From contig CM055103.1 of the NCBI GenBank assembly GCA_029204225.1, positions 8,462,965 through 8,526,964 on the forward strand: DNA of 64,000 bases, read 5' to 3'. Source of the DNA: Diphasiastrum complanatum (lineage: Eukaryota > Streptophyta > Lycopodiopsida > Lycopodiales > Lycopodiaceae). Below, one piece after another: positions 43,190 through 54,785 of this stretch (position 1 is the first letter of the stretch; the number at the start of each line of letters is the position of its first letter). The translations under genes were made by a program, and so were the position numbers. The notes below the pieces were generated by a model that was given only the letters and a program-made list of their open reading frames with translations, did no database searches and had not been told where the DNA came from.

Positions 43190-45656
43190 GCTTCTATTCA
43201 ACGAGACAGATGATAATGGATTATGGGTGCCAAGAAAATATTCAAAAAACTCTTGGGTTTTGATGCCTCTGAATTTGATAATTCTCTTTCATCTTCTGCT
43301 TGTTTTACTTCTGTCGTCATTGGTCGCTCATAATAGCTTTTGAGAATTTCATAGCCGACTAGATTATTGTCGGCTATATACTTCATCTCATCAAATTTAA
43401 CATCTCAAACAACTTTTATCTTGCTAGTTCTGGGTACATAGACACGATAATATGACGAATGTAACTCGAATCCTACCAGAAAACCTTGTTCTGTCTTTTC
43501 ATCAAGTTTCTTTCTCAGTTTATCTAGTATGTGCATATGCGTTGCGCATCCGAATGTCCGAACATGTGCTAGATTTGGCTTCGACTTCCACCATATCTCA
43601 TGAGGAGTTTTATCCGGTATTCAAGATTTCAGAATACGATTTTGAAGATAATTTGATGTAGCCACTGCTTCTGCCCACAACTATTTTGGTGCTTTCGCGT
43701 GAGCCATCATACACCTTGCAGCTTCCATAAGTGTACGATTTCTTCGTTCAGCTATTCCATTGTGCTGAGGTGTGTATGATACAATCTTTGTATACATAAT
43801 ATCTCGATCAGTATAGTAGGTTTTGAATTTGTTGAAAATGTACTCACCTCCACGATCTACGCGAATCTGCTTCAACTTATTGCCCTTCTCAGCCCAATTT
43901 GTATACTTAACAAATTTCTTGAAAGCTTCAGATTTAGTATGTATAAAGTATATTACATCGAACTTGCTGAAGTCATCAATAAACGTAATGAAGTACTTTG
44001 CATCACCCAGCGATAATACTCCAAATGGTCCACAAATATTTGAATGCACAATTTCAAGTACCTTAGTTGCTTTATAAACATCCTTACTGAAAGGTGTTCT
44101 AGTCATCTTGCCTTTAAGACAGGATTTGCAGGTAGTTTGAATATCTCTACTTTTGATTTTGACTCTTTGAATTCTCTGACTTTTGTTGGCTTGGTACAAG
44201 GCTTCCATGTTCATGTGACATAGCCTCTTGTGCCACAGTATATCTGTTAATTCTTGAGTTTGATTGGCTTGTTCGATTCTTGTTCTAATGTTCAGGTGAT
44301 ATAAATTTCTTTCCAATTGCCTTTAGCAACCAGGTTATCAGAATCTTCCTTGAACAGTTTACAAGAGTTCTTTGTGAAGGTTACTGACATGCCTGTATCA
44401 ACTATCTTAGCTACGGATAGAAGATCTTTGTCAAGAGTAGGGACATAGAGAACTTCCTCCAGTTTCTTGTCACCCTGATTTGTGTCCAGCCATAATACAC
44501 CAGTTCCATCAACCACGTGCTTAGAACTGTCTCCAAGTATAATGAATCTCGAATAGTTCGTCTTCTTGTACTCCGACAATATTTGTTTCGAGAAAACAAA
44601 ATGTGAGGTGGCTCCTGAATCAAGTACTACTTCTCGAGTTTTAGAATTAGATGAACAACATAGATCAGCACTAACATAGGTTGTTGAGTTCCTTGTTGCC
44701 CTGTCTTCTGCTGCTCTGGAGCATTCTGCTTTGTCTTTGACATAGTTTGAATCTAAAGGTTCGCTTCGATTCTGCTCCTTTTTGTTTCTGGGATTCTGAT
44801 AACAGTCTACTGCTGCATGACCCTGTTTATGATAGTGAATGCATTCAATCTTTGGATTTAACCAACACTTTTTTTCTTTGTAACCTGATCTTTCGGCATC
44901 TGTTGCAAATCTTCTTATCACCAAAATTCTTCTGTTGTTTTTCGTATTGTTGTTCATTAGTCTTAGACTCATTCTTCTTAGACAACTCCCTCTTAAACTT
45001 AGACTTCTTAGAAGATTTATTCTTCTGAGTACTAAATAGAGCATTTTCGGAATCACCATTGTCATCATAGCGTTCACGAGCTTCTACTTCCTCCTTAACT
45101 CCGTCTATTGCCTTTTGAAGTGTCATAGTTGCATCTTTCGCGAATAAGGTTCTTGTTGTGTGGAATGACCTAGGTAGGGCTTGAAGAAAATAACTAAGTT
45201 GCTTTTCCTTAGAAATTGTATTTTCTTTACCAAAATTCTACAAGGAAACAAACAAATCTTTTATTTTTCGCACGAATGTGTTCAGGTCTTTGTTGTCGAA
45301 ATGTAGGTAAGTTAATTGGTCTTCCAAGAACATGATTTGATTACCAGATCGAGTCTCATTTTTGGTTTGCAATTATTTCCATAAATCCTCTGCGTTCGAA
45401 ATTGATATAAGATCTAGCATTATATTGTCATGCACTGAAGATGCAATAATTGATATAGCTTTGTCATTTTTTAAACTCCATTCCCGAAGTTCTTTGCTAG
45501 GAATGGCTACTAGCTTCTCCTCTATTTATTCTACCCATTGCCATAGACCTTCGCCTTTCAACAAGAGGGAAGTTTTAATTTTCAAATCAAGTAATTTGAA
45601 CCTTATGGGTCCAAGATTGTAGTGATCTTAGCTTGAACAATGATGATGGACGACAT
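43190..45656 (-). pseudogene. Ty1/copia gag, protease and integrase (copia-5, truncated)
   Basis: Reverse strand; ATG at 45656 (MSSIIVQAKITTILDP, then a stop). The gag continues with LKIKTSLLLKGEGLWQW and FLEDQLTYLHFD. The zinc knuckle ECIHYHKQGHAAVDC has Tyr in place of the second Cys. The protease VVLDSGATSHFVFS lies near 44600-44640. The integrase finger (LWHKRLCHMN, CKSCLKGK) and core (FIDDFSKFD, DRGGEY, HNGIAERRNRTL) run to 43681 and continue with stops to about 43190 (WKSKPNLAHVRTFGC). RT and RNase H are absent: the copy is truncated. Closely related to copia-4. Confidence 0.86.
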
Positions 45657-45816
45657 CTTCTAACTTTTTGAATCACTCCAAATAGTGGCTAGATGATGGA
45701 TGTATGAAGAATGCTGAGAGGGGTGTGAAGATACCACTGTATATTAGAACTGTATATTACTATATCAACTTTGAACCTGTATATTTCTATACCATTGTAT
45801 CAGATTTAATTCTGTA

Positions 45817-45829
45817 GGCTCTGATACCA
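45817..45829 (-). other. Initiator tRNA-Met primer site of copia-5
   Basis: On the reverse strand TGGTATCAGAGCC is a perfect plant copia primer site, one base from the LTR that begins at 45831. It fixes the strand of copia-5 as minus. Confidence 0.93.
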
Positions 45830-45830
45830 A

Positions 45831-46794
45831 TGTAGAAAAAATAGTAATTATTCTTCCACAGAGAACACGATGAAAGTTTGAATAAATCAAACTAATATCA
45901 GTGTCTTTAATTGAACTGTATCTGATCTATGTACTAATAGAACAGTATTAGCTTTGATTGAATATGCATGCCAAAATTATATGTGGAAGTAAGAGACAAC
46001 TTAAGACAATTTAGACAATAAAAAACTATTTATCAAAAACGAATTTTTATAACTCTGAATCTGATTCATCAATATACATCTCTTGGTGTCTTATCTCGTT
46101 GTTGTGTCTCTGATTGAGTGAGTGTGTTACAACGAGTAGTGCACATGTATTTATAATGCTACAGGACAAGTCTTTTGACCTGTTATTTATAGGTCTTTTG
46201 GCCTTTTAATGTTGTAATAGTATATATCTAATTGTTTACGATGGTTGATATTCAAATAGACGCTCTATTTCTAGGGTTGAATAAATTATGTTCAGAAATT
46301 ATTCACAACAATCCATCTCTTTGTCTCAGCTTCGTGTTTCGCGAATTATTCGCAACACTTGACTCTTCGCGATATTTTTGTCTTTCATGAATTGTTCGCG
46401 ACAGATGACAATTCTTGAGCTTGAAGAAGAAATCTAGAATATCTCGCAAACTGTTTGCGATAGTTTTGCGACAGGTGAGCTTGAAGAATAGTCCAGAAGA
46501 TTTCGCGAATTGTTTGCAACAATTTTGCGTCGTCTAAGATTTGAACAAGAAACATAATATTTCGCGACAAGATTCTGTTCGCAAATCTTTCGAGCTTCAA
46601 CAAGAAAGCCACGAGCTTTTACAAGTTAATTATTTCGTGAATCTTTTGAGTTGACTACAAGACAAAGTTTGTGAATCCTTCAAGGTTGATCACGAATAAA
46701 AATGTTTCAAGTTCGCGTTCGTTTCTTATCCTTTGTCAAGTAAACTATGCGCTTTGTTAGTAGAATCAAAATCTGTCTGATCAATTGTTCTACA
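45831..46794 (-). repeat. 5' LTR of copia-5
   Basis: 964 bp bounded on the plus strand by TGTAGAA (45831) and TTCTACA (46788-46794), a 7-bp terminal inverted pair typical of LTRs. Between about 46290 and 46680 imperfect words TTCGCGAATTGTTCGCGACA recur, some palindromic. No partner LTR is in the window because the element is truncated at 43190. Confidence 0.87.
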
Positions 46795-46798
46795 GTGT

Positions 46799-47030
<232 letters not shown>

Positions 47031-47034
47031 GCGA

Positions 47035-47300
47035 TGCTCTGCTACTCGTAGGTGTGCCCTCCCCCATCACTATGGTAATCTGCTACTATTCGCGAATCTA
47101 CACCTGAACAAAACTACACCTAAACGGAAATCTACAGGTCTGAGCGCCCTCCTCCATCGCTATAATGATCTATGCTATTGCTCATGGGCTTATACCTAAG
47201 AAAAATCAGACATCTGATCGCCCTACACCATTTGCCTAACTGCTAATGCTAGTTATTGCTCGCAGATCTAGCCCTAGTTTGTCTCATTGTCAGCTTGAAC
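47035..47300 (+). repeat. Three imperfect 5' monomers upstream of LINE-like ORF1
   Basis: Three units of roughly 65-85 bp in direct orientation, each with a CGCCCT(C/A)C.CCAT word, a CTAATG/CTATAATG-type word, a TGCTA.T..TCGC stretch and a TCTA..CCT end (about 47050, 47138, 47215). The arrangement recalls the promoter monomers found upstream of ORF1 in LINE-1 elements. Unit borders are approximate. Confidence 0.6.
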
Positions 47301-47301
47301 C

Positions 47302-48177
47302 ATGGCCAAGAATCGGATGGGAGGGACATCTGCCTCTGCTCCTCAATCCTTTGATTCCACTGCCTCAGCCTCAATGGCTTTTGCACCTCCAGCTTTGCCT
47401 CAGCCATCTTTAGCTTCTAGCATGGCTTCAGCATCCTCCTCACCTTCTATTTCAATCCCAATCCCTATCTCTCCATCAGATTCTATTCTTGTTAATAAGG
47501 AATCCATTATAGCCGACCCTTTGACTCTGAATACCCCAGAAGGTGAATCACTTCTGCCTCCAGCCTTTATGATCTTCGTCATTTGTCCAGATCAGTTACG
47601 TTCCTATGAATATCTCAATGATCATCCAAAAAAACTTATTTTTCTTGAAGCTATGTTCCAAGCTATTCAATCTCATCTTCAAAAACTAGATTTGTCTATC
47701 GACGATCTCAAGAAAGAAGTTGCAGCTATCAAAATCGAAGCTTCCTCTCATTCGACTACTTCAGCAAAGCTCCAAGAGCTTGAAAGTCAAGTGGAACAGC
47801 ATCATACCACTGTCCATTCCTGGGAAGATGTGCTTAAAGGTCCTAATAGTGATGTTCTACCACCTCCACCCTCATTTATCTCAGCTACATTCACCAAGAG
47901 CCGTTTGCAAGAGCAAAAGGCTCTCAATGTCCGAGTCAAAGGTATTACGAACTCCCATGATGTTGTTGGTGAAGCTAAAAAGTTTCTTGAAGAGAGTCTT
48001 CAACACCACCACAAAGATATGGATACTACATGGCAGCCTAAGAAAGATCCAGGTACTCTTATCATACACTTTTCATCTGCAATTGGTCGTCATGAAGTGT
48101 TAGGGAAGAGATCTACACTACGAAGCACCACGATATACTTGGATGAAGACCTTACTTTCATTCAGGTTCAAGAATGA
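47302..48177 (+). CDS. LINE ORF1-like protein (coiled coil + RRM-like + C-terminal domain)
   Basis: 291 residues from an ATG in strong Kozak context (ACCATGG). Residues 1-65 are Ala/Ser/Pro-rich. Residues 115-180 look coiled-coil (LQKLDLSIDDLKKEVAAIK, LQELESQVEQHH). From about 210 comes an RRM-like RNA-binding part (LNVRVKGITNSHDVVGEAKK), then PGTLIIHFSSAIGRHEVL and IYLDEDLT. The order and the last words match ORF1 proteins of LINE-1-type elements, which bind RNA as trimers. The frame stops at 48177, but the next codons (RKAKQEALTNGK) and a frameshifted YRDGVIRNVDIKLV look like the usual ORF1 tail, so the end is a recent break. No ORF2 follows. Confidence 0.7.
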   Translation: MAKNRMGGTSASAPQSFDSTASASMAFAPPALPQPSLASSMASASSSPSISIPIPISPSDSILVNKESIIADPLTLNTPEGESLLPPAFMIFVICPDQLRSYEYLNDHPKKLIFLEAMFQAIQSHLQKLDLSIDDLKKEVAAIKIEASSHSTTSAKLQELESQVEQHHTTVHSWEDVLKGPNSDVLPPPPSFISATFTKSRLQEQKALNVRVKGITNSHDVVGEAKKFLEESLQHHHKDMDTTWQPKKDPGTLIIHFSSAIGRHEVLGKRSTLRSTTIYLDEDLTFIQVQE

Positions 48178-48632
48178 AGAAAAGCAAAACAGGAGGCTCT
48201 AACAAATGGAAAGTGATTGATCTACAGGGATGGTGTCATTCGCAATGTAGATATTAAACTTGTGGCTATTAATGAGATATCTGAGATTGTTTAGAGTTAG
48301 TGAGAGAGTTAGAGCACTGAAGAGTCAGTTGAATCTGTAAATGGTCTTCGTACCATGTAATCTTGGACATTATCCTCTTCTTAGTTAGTTTGTTTTTTAG
48401 TTATGTTGTTTGACGGCATTGCTCCATCTTGGTTCCACTTTATCTGCTGAGGTAACTCATGCGTCATGCCTTATGATTAAGACAATCTTGATAGGCTCTC
48501 ATTTTCACAAAGTGGCATGTTTCTCAGCTTAATGGCAATGAAAACGATAGTAGTAAATAACTCATATACATAATGAGTGGCACAATCATGTTTATTTATA
48601 AGCTCTTGCCCACAACATAAAAAAAAAAATTC
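48178..48632 (+). other. 3' end of ORF1-only LINE-like unit
   Basis: Broken ORF1 tail to about 48290, then non-coding sequence to a short A-run at about 48621-48631. No endonuclease or RT motif is present. The A-run could be the tail of a non-autonomous unit; target duplications were not found. Confidence 0.45.
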
Positions 48633-48710
48633 GAATAAAATCTCATCTTAGAATCGATCAAATTGTCTGAATATTATCCCATAATAGCTAACAGCCAAAA
48701 TTTCTACCAA

Positions 48711-49640
48711 AACATCTTGATATTCTTGTCACATCTGAGTCAAATATCCATCCTTCTGAATCCCCATCATGGGATTATCTTTGGCTAAGATTTATATCTC
48801 AGAGCCTTGACATTCGTGTTATAAGATTCACCTAAGTGTATTAGATTATTGAATACCTGACCCGAAACTATCATTGGCCAAGGTTAATCCAGGTCTTAGT
48901 TACCCTATAGTAGTTACTTTTTATTTGTCCCTTAAGACCTGGTTTAATCTTTTCGCATGCGTGCGTACACATTGGCAACAAAAAACATTCATATGAAAAA
49001 GAGCAAACTTCAAAAGTATATACGTATTTGAAAAATTGAGCTTCTACGTTACTTTTCTCCTACTTGCATCATGGCCTCTTTGTCTTTGCCTACAACTTTC
49101 TCTAGTAGACCATCAAATGCAAGCGTGCTTTATAAAATGGTTGTACATTATTGACCTAAATATTCTTCATGTTTCCAGCATCTTGATATTCTTGTCACAT
49201 CTGAGTCAAATATCCATCCTTCTGAATCCCCATCATGGGATTATCATTAGCTAAGATTTCTATCTCAGAGCCTTGACATTCGTGTTATAGTGTATTAGAT
49301 TACTAAATACCTAACTCAAAACTAGCATTGGCCAAGGTTAATCCGGGTCTGAGTTACCCTAGTAATAAAAATAGTAGTTACTTTCCACTTATCCCTTAAG
49401 ACCTGGAAAAGTATTGTGTTTAATCTTTTTGCGTGCATGAGAACACATTGTGTGGCAACAAAAAATGTTCATATGAAAAAGAGCAAACTTCAAAAGCATA
49501 TACGTATTTGAAAAATTGAGCTTCTGCATTACTCTTCTCATACTTGCATCATTGTCTTTGCCTCTCAAGTAGACCATCAAATGCAAGGGTGTTTTATAAA
49601 ATGGTTGTAAATTATTGACCTAAATATGCTTCATGTATTA
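48711..49640. repeat. 466-bp tandem duplication
   Basis: 48711-49176 and 49177-49640 are direct copies, starting (A/G)CATCTTGATATTCTTGTC and ending TTCATGT. They differ by substitutions and small indels (for example a 17-bp AAGTATTGTG insertion near 49408). No coding frame is conserved, so it is a segmental duplication of non-coding sequence. Confidence 0.92.
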
Positions 49641-50038
49641 AAACATTCGAGAACATCTAAAACTAATGGTTGAGAACTTCTGTCGGAGCCTGCATTATCT
49701 GAAACAAAGCAAATGTAAATGTAGATATAAAAACGTAAAGTGAGAAAAAAAGGTCGAAATCTTAGCGGCAGAATGGTAAAAATACGTAACAGCCTTCTCG
49801 TCCATGCCTTCATTCACTACCTTCTCGTCCTTTGGCTGCAGCAGTTGGAGCCTTCATTCACTGCCTTCTCGTCCCTCTTGGCTACTGCAGTTTGCGGATC
49901 TCCATCGGCTCCCAATCCTGAGATATTAGGCCTATGCATTCAAGTAGTTTTAGAGTCAATAAGTTGGCACAGATAGGCAGGACTGGCCTTATGAACTGTA
50001 TTTAGCATTTAGCGCTACGCAGCTACCTGTATCTACAC

Positions 50039-50101
<63 letters not shown>

Positions 50102-50180
50102 CTTTAGATCGATGCACGGACTGTGAGGAGGGAGCGCACCAGGATAGCGCCTCCAATGCACGCTCTAAGGAGGGATAATG
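49641..50180. repeat. Short repeats and (CT)n, no gene seen
   Basis: A 43-bp imperfect tandem pair (GCCTTCATTCACT.CCTTCTCGTCC) lies at about 49806-49893. A CT microsatellite of about 58 bp lies at 50042-50099. The rest is unremarkable. Confidence 0.8.
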
Positions 50181-51170
50181 CATTGCATTCTTGCCTTTAA
50201 TTCCACGTTATTCAACATTGAACAGTATGTTTTTCATTTGGGTTCAATCATGACTACCACCATTCTATTAGTGCAATAAATTTTCACATGCCATTTGATA
50301 TCAGCATCTTTGACACATTTTCGACCTGCAACCTCGTGTGCATGGAACTGTAGAAATCAAAATGCCGGCAACCGAGCAGAAAGATGGTTGTCTTTTGCAA
50401 GTTCTTCTGCAATCCATTACGAAGGTACAGCTCCTTGTAGACACTTTCTTGGAACCTCGCAATTGACTTTCTTACATCACCTACCTGGTTAGTGCTCTCA
50501 TATTAAAATTCTTCTGGAGTAGGTTCATATAGTCCACTATATAAATCTCCATTTTTCTATTTGGTGCTTTGTATGTTTGAAGCACTCCAAATGAGAGAGA
50601 GAGAGAGAGAGAGTTACGGTCTGTACTTTTGCTTAAGTTCGGATTTGTTGGAGGTTTCTTGTGTTGCTTCTTGATTGGTGATTTTGTTTTAATTTGTTTC
50701 ATTGTGTCTTGGCCCTCCCCCCACGCCCCCCCCCCCCCCCCCCCCTCTCCCTCTCCCTCTCCCTCTCTCTCTCTCTCTTTAAATTGTCTAAGTTATTGGC
50801 ATAGCCCTCAAATGGTGTGAACTTTTTAGCGGGAGTTTTGTTTTTTAAAATACCCTCTTAAATGAAAGGTCTGTTCCATGAAGCCTCACGTGTACGCATT
50901 ACTTCTGTTATAAATAACAATGTTTTGCTTTGAGGTTTTTTTACCTCTTCCACTCTTCATTGCTTCTCCTTCAAAGACGATTGGATGTGCCCATCCACAT
51001 TGCGCACTGTTGCTTCAACAAGAAGCCATTGCAGGTATGCACACTACTCATTCATTATGAGTTTAAGCACGAACAACCAGTGCTCGTTTCTCTACTACTA
51101 CTGTCTGAAATGCACTTCATATGGTCTTTTTAAGAGTAAGTAATGATTGATCTTGAAAGAATTGTTGATA
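50181..51170. repeat. GA run and poly-C/CCCTCT run, no gene seen
   Basis: A (GA)n run lies near 50593-50613. A C-run of about 21 bases passes into CCCTCT units and (CT)n at about 50723-50778. No conserved reading frame or element motif was recognised in the remaining sequence. Confidence 0.75.
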
Positions 51171-51177
51171 GCCGCGG

Positions 51178-51303
51178 TTGATCGCTGGTAATGGCTCATC
51201 AATTGATGGTTTTTTCTCAACGATTTCTGACCAGCGATGATCACTGATAATGGCTCATTAGTTGATAGTTTTTTCCACGATTTCTGGCCAGCTATGGTCG
51301 CTG
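51178..51303. repeat. Tandem pair of about 62-65 bp
   Basis: TTGATCGCTGGTAATGGCTC..AATTGATGGTTTTTT..ACGATTTCTGACCAGCGATG is followed directly by a diverged copy (ATCACTGATAATGGCTC..AGTTGATAGTTTTTT..ACGATTTCTGGCCAGCTATG). Two units are seen, with a partial third start (GTCGCTGATAA). Confidence 0.85.
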
Positions 51304-52287
51304 ATAAGTAAGCGTTGTTTGGTATCAAACCACATGTAATTTTTTATGTAGAAATACGCTGAAATGGCAACGCTAATAATCCGCACCATTTGCACATTGA
51401 TATGATGAATAATAGTTGATTACTTCATGAGTAGCTTCATCGTGGTAATGCGCTGAAAAAACAGCGATCATCATTAATTATCAATGACGATGCTAGCATA
51501 TCTATTGCTTCATAAATGATAGCTTGATAACTACAACATTGACGCTTTCTATTCATACTTTCTATTCCTTTTTATAAAACTTTCTTTGTATAAACAGGAT
51601 GCCTACTTATTCAAATTGCAAAAAAATTGATGGGGGATCTGATGGTAGTTTTACGAAAAAAATTTAAACACTACAAGGGCCCTATTTTCGTCAAATAATA
51701 TTAACTGTACTAGCCCTATTTCTGCTTAAATTGTACACTTTGTGTACCGTAAATCAAGCTGTGTGTACTCGAGTTCTATTTATTGAAATGAATTTGTTTG
51801 CAAATTATTCATCATATATGTTGCCAATGCACTGATTAGACATGCACTGAATGGGTGCCATACTGAACCATCTTAATTGTATTGAACAATAGCAAAGCAT
51901 CAAAAGGAACTGTGCTCATCAAACCATCGGAAGGCCTGTGCTCATCAAACTGTCATGACCGTGTTATGTGGAGGCCTTTTGCAAAACGTCAAAGCTGTGG
52001 ATATCTAGACCCAAAATGCCTATGCATCATATTTGTTGCCGATGCACTGATTGGGAGCCATACTGAACCTCTAAAGTCATAACAAACTATATTAAACCAT
52101 AGCAACTCATAGCCGAAAGCTAGTTTATAGGAAAGCAGGAAAAGTACAGAAATCCGACATTTATTTTTGCTTTTAGTGTTCTGAATAGTTTTAATTTTAG
52201 TTGCAAATTTTTTTTAAACTTATTTTTTTCGTTTTTATAGCCGAACACGGACAGCATTTCGTTTCGGAACGCATTTCAGATGCATAT
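51304..52287. other. No gene seen; dispersed direct repeat
   Basis: The stretch GTTGCC(A/G)ATGCACTGATT ... GCCATACTGAACC occurs near 51820-51870 and again near 52033-52070, followed in both by an AACTATA/AACAATA region. A CTGTGCTCATCAAAC word is repeated near 51911-51950. No gene recognised. Confidence 0.55.
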
Positions 52288-52288
52288 A

Positions 52289-52326
<38 letters not shown>

Positions 52327-53120
52327 ATCATAGAATCACATGGTGCCGCCATTATGGTGCCGCCCTCATATCCGCGATACCAGGGCGGTACCACTTTTTG
52401 ATTTTTTTAATTTTTTTTTTTTTATTAAATTTTAGTGGGCAATATGGGTATCAGCTTAAAGCTCTTGACGAGAGTAATGCATTTATGCAGGTTAACGGTA
52501 GTTTCAACTACAAAATGTGTTAGACAACTAAATAATGCACCTCTCAATTTAGTAGTCACTAGTTAACCGTGAGCTCAAATCTGTAAGGCCTCCGTTATGA
52601 GGAGAAGCCATTATTGAGCACGGTTGTTAGTATAGGGTCTACTGTGAGACCATGATGGTTATGAGATGGCTAGATTACAATTTCTATATAACAGCAAGTT
52701 CTGGGGGGTTCGGGAGGCGATAGCCCCCCGAGAACCGGGGGTTCGAGGGGCGGTAGCCCCCCGGTGGGGGGTTTGGGAGGCAAAGCCCCCTAACGGCGGG
52801 GTCCGGGCCCGACGGTACGACCTCTTCATGATTTGGCTTTCCGACTCCCTGAGCGAAAACACACTTTTTGGTGTTTTACATCCCCTTGGTCCTTTGGCTG
52901 TTCGCTCTCGTCAGAACTAGCAACCTGCATAAATGCACTACTCTCGTCAAGAGCCTCAAGCTGATACCCATATTGCCCACTAAATTATTATTATTATCAT
53001 CATTACTAAAACAAATTAAAATATATATATTTAAAAAAAATTATTATATATTATAGTACCTCGCGGACCATCATGGATCCGCGGTACCGGGATCCGCAGA
53101 TCCTGGTACCGCTAGATCTA

Positions 53121-53157
<37 letters not shown>
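52288..53157. mobile_element. Foldback element with 64-bp inverted arms
   Basis: The arm TTTAGTGGGCAATATGGGTA... at 52431-52494 matches the reverse complement of 52921-52984 at about 60 of 64 bases. Further out both sides carry poly-A/T-rich DNA, GGTACC/GGATCCGCGGTACC words and AT-repeats (52288-52324 and about 53120-53157), so symmetry extends weakly to the ends. The loop (52495-52920) holds a GC-rich repeat array. No transposase is encoded. It is probably a MITE-like or foldback element, with AT-rich target sites. Confidence 0.78.
52686..52810. repeat. GC-rich repeat units (GGGGGTTYGGGAGGC)
   Basis: Three imperfect units of about 31 bp in the loop of the foldback element, each with a GGGGGTT(C/T)G.GAGGC part and a (T)AGCCCCCC part, ending near GGGTCCGGGCCCGACGG. 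Each unit can itself form a small hairpin. A GC island in AT-rich DNA. Confidence 0.82.
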
Positions 53158-53159
<2 letters not shown>

Positions 53160-53350
53160 AGAGCCTCAAGCTGATACCCATATTGCCCACTAAATTATTA
53201 TTATTATTATCATTATTAAAACAAATTAAAATATATATATTTAAAAAAAATTATTATATATTATAGTACCTCGCGGACCATCATGGATCCGCGGTACCGG
53301 GATCCGCAGATCCTGGTACCGCTAGATCTATGATATATATATATATATAA
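53158..53350. repeat. Tandem copy of the right arm of the foldback element
   Basis: Starts CAAGAGCCTCAAGCTGATAC at 53158, as at 52948, and is almost identical through CCTCGCGGACCATCATGGAT and GGTACCGCTAGATCTATG. It differs mainly in AT- and ATT-repeat length. The right arm is therefore present twice in direct orientation. Confidence 0.93.
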
Positions 53351-53525
53351 GGTGTGCTCTTCTCCCAAAAGCTGGTCAAATCATAAGACATGCATGGCCA
53401 GATTGATTCACTGCAGCCTCGTAAGGACAAGAGTTCTCTCCCTTTGTAGCAGCAGGTAAAGATTTTCCATTTGGTGAGCCATGGGTTCTAATACCAAACT
53501 AAAAACTGCAGCACACGGACACAGA

Positions 53526-53721
53526 GCTATGAAATACACACATCATAGAACCTTGAAAGCCAGAGAGAGATCACACATCTGTGAACCAAGGCAGAAGACC
53601 TTTCTGATTGCTTACTGGAAAGAGGCTATGAAACACACATCATAGAACCTTGAAAGCCAGAGAGAGATCACACATCTGTGAACCAAGGCAGAAGACCTTT
53701 CTGATTGCTTACTGGAAAGAG
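53526..53721. repeat. 99-bp tandem duplication
   Basis: GCTATGAAATACACACATC...CTTACTGGAAAGAG (53526-53624) is repeated immediately (53625-53721) with a 2-bp deletion. Recent, near-perfect duplication. Confidence 0.95.
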
Positions 53722-53836
53722 AAGTGGAATAACGCAGATCTAGTGTCACAAACTTCTGATAACAGGAAGTAGCAGTAAGTTTCCTTGCCATCCTCTAATG
53801 CTCTGCTAGATGATATAGCTTTTTCAGCAAAATTTT

Positions 53837-53890
53837 GACCCTGCACCAAAGAGAACCAGCAATGACCCTGCACCAAAGAGAACCAGCAAT
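53837..53890. repeat. 27-bp perfect tandem duplication
   Basis: GACCCTGCACCAAAGAGAAC...CAGCAAT occurs twice without gap, at 53837-53863 and 53864-53890. Confidence 0.95.
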
Positions 53891-54785
53891 ATTGGTGGCT
53901 GGACCTCATTGTGCTGGAAAGTAAGAGCTTCACATTTTCATACCTTGCAAAAGGCAATATACCCAATAGACTTCCTATGAAGATGTGTGGTGTTATCTAC
54001 ACACGTGGTACTATGACATCTTCTAAGCTCTGGTAGCAAACTGACCTTAAGGAAATATTTGACAGCTAAAAATATCAGGTGTCAGGCTTGCTTTGTGTTG
54101 CCTATATGCAGAGTTGCTTTACGTGCATTGTTAATTAAGCCAATTCACCTACACTACAATCTCATAAGTTTATTATCCCCAGGACCATAAAATCATGGTT
54201 CTTGTTTTATCTTCAATGATTCTATTCAGAACTTTTTGTTGGACATTAATACGAACTGGCATTTATGACCAAAACAGAGTAAACATCAACAAAGATGTCT
54301 GGAATTTAGCAATAAAATTACATAACTTCGCATGTTTGAAGTGTGCCATGCAGTTAGGCACCTTACAATAGCCAAGATTGATGTACATTGCCTCAAATGT
54401 TTTAACATTGTCTGCAAAAACAATGGGATAGCAGCAGAACATAGTAAGCTACCAAAGAAGAAGATAGAAATGGTCGTCTGAGCATCTAAATTGCGCACTG
54501 AACCGAAATCCAGCAGAAATGAAGCAGCAAAGCTTGAAAAAAATCCAAAATGATTAGAGAACCATTGAGATGGCGTAAGGTAAATACACAGAAAATCCTG
54601 ACACTTCTTAGTACTCTTTGAAAGGAGCCACACCTGTAAGCAATTACAATGCAGGCTCCTGGTAGATAGCTCAGTTTCACCACAATCATAAGTGCTACAT
54701 ACAAATGATTTCAAGTAAAAACCAATCCCCTACACTAAGTTGCTGAGAGAACACAACTTGACAGCTGCCTTGTTTTTAAGAGTCT
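53891..54785 (-). other. Downstream flank or 3' untranslated region of the KH gene
   Basis: No recognisable coding sequence. It lies 3' of the KH-domain exons on the reverse strand and may include its 3' untranslated region. Open stretches (for example 54286-54714) show no family motif. Confidence 0.4.

Noticed and set aside
52288-52324. AT repeats as TA-type target duplications of the foldback element
   Set aside because: The AT runs differ in length and are also present in the duplicated arm, so they are part of the repeat and cannot fix the insertion site.
54286-54714. 142-residue reverse frame downstream of the KH exons
   Set aside because: No family match, Cys- and Leu-rich composition, and it lies after two stop-containing last exons, so it is probably untranslated.
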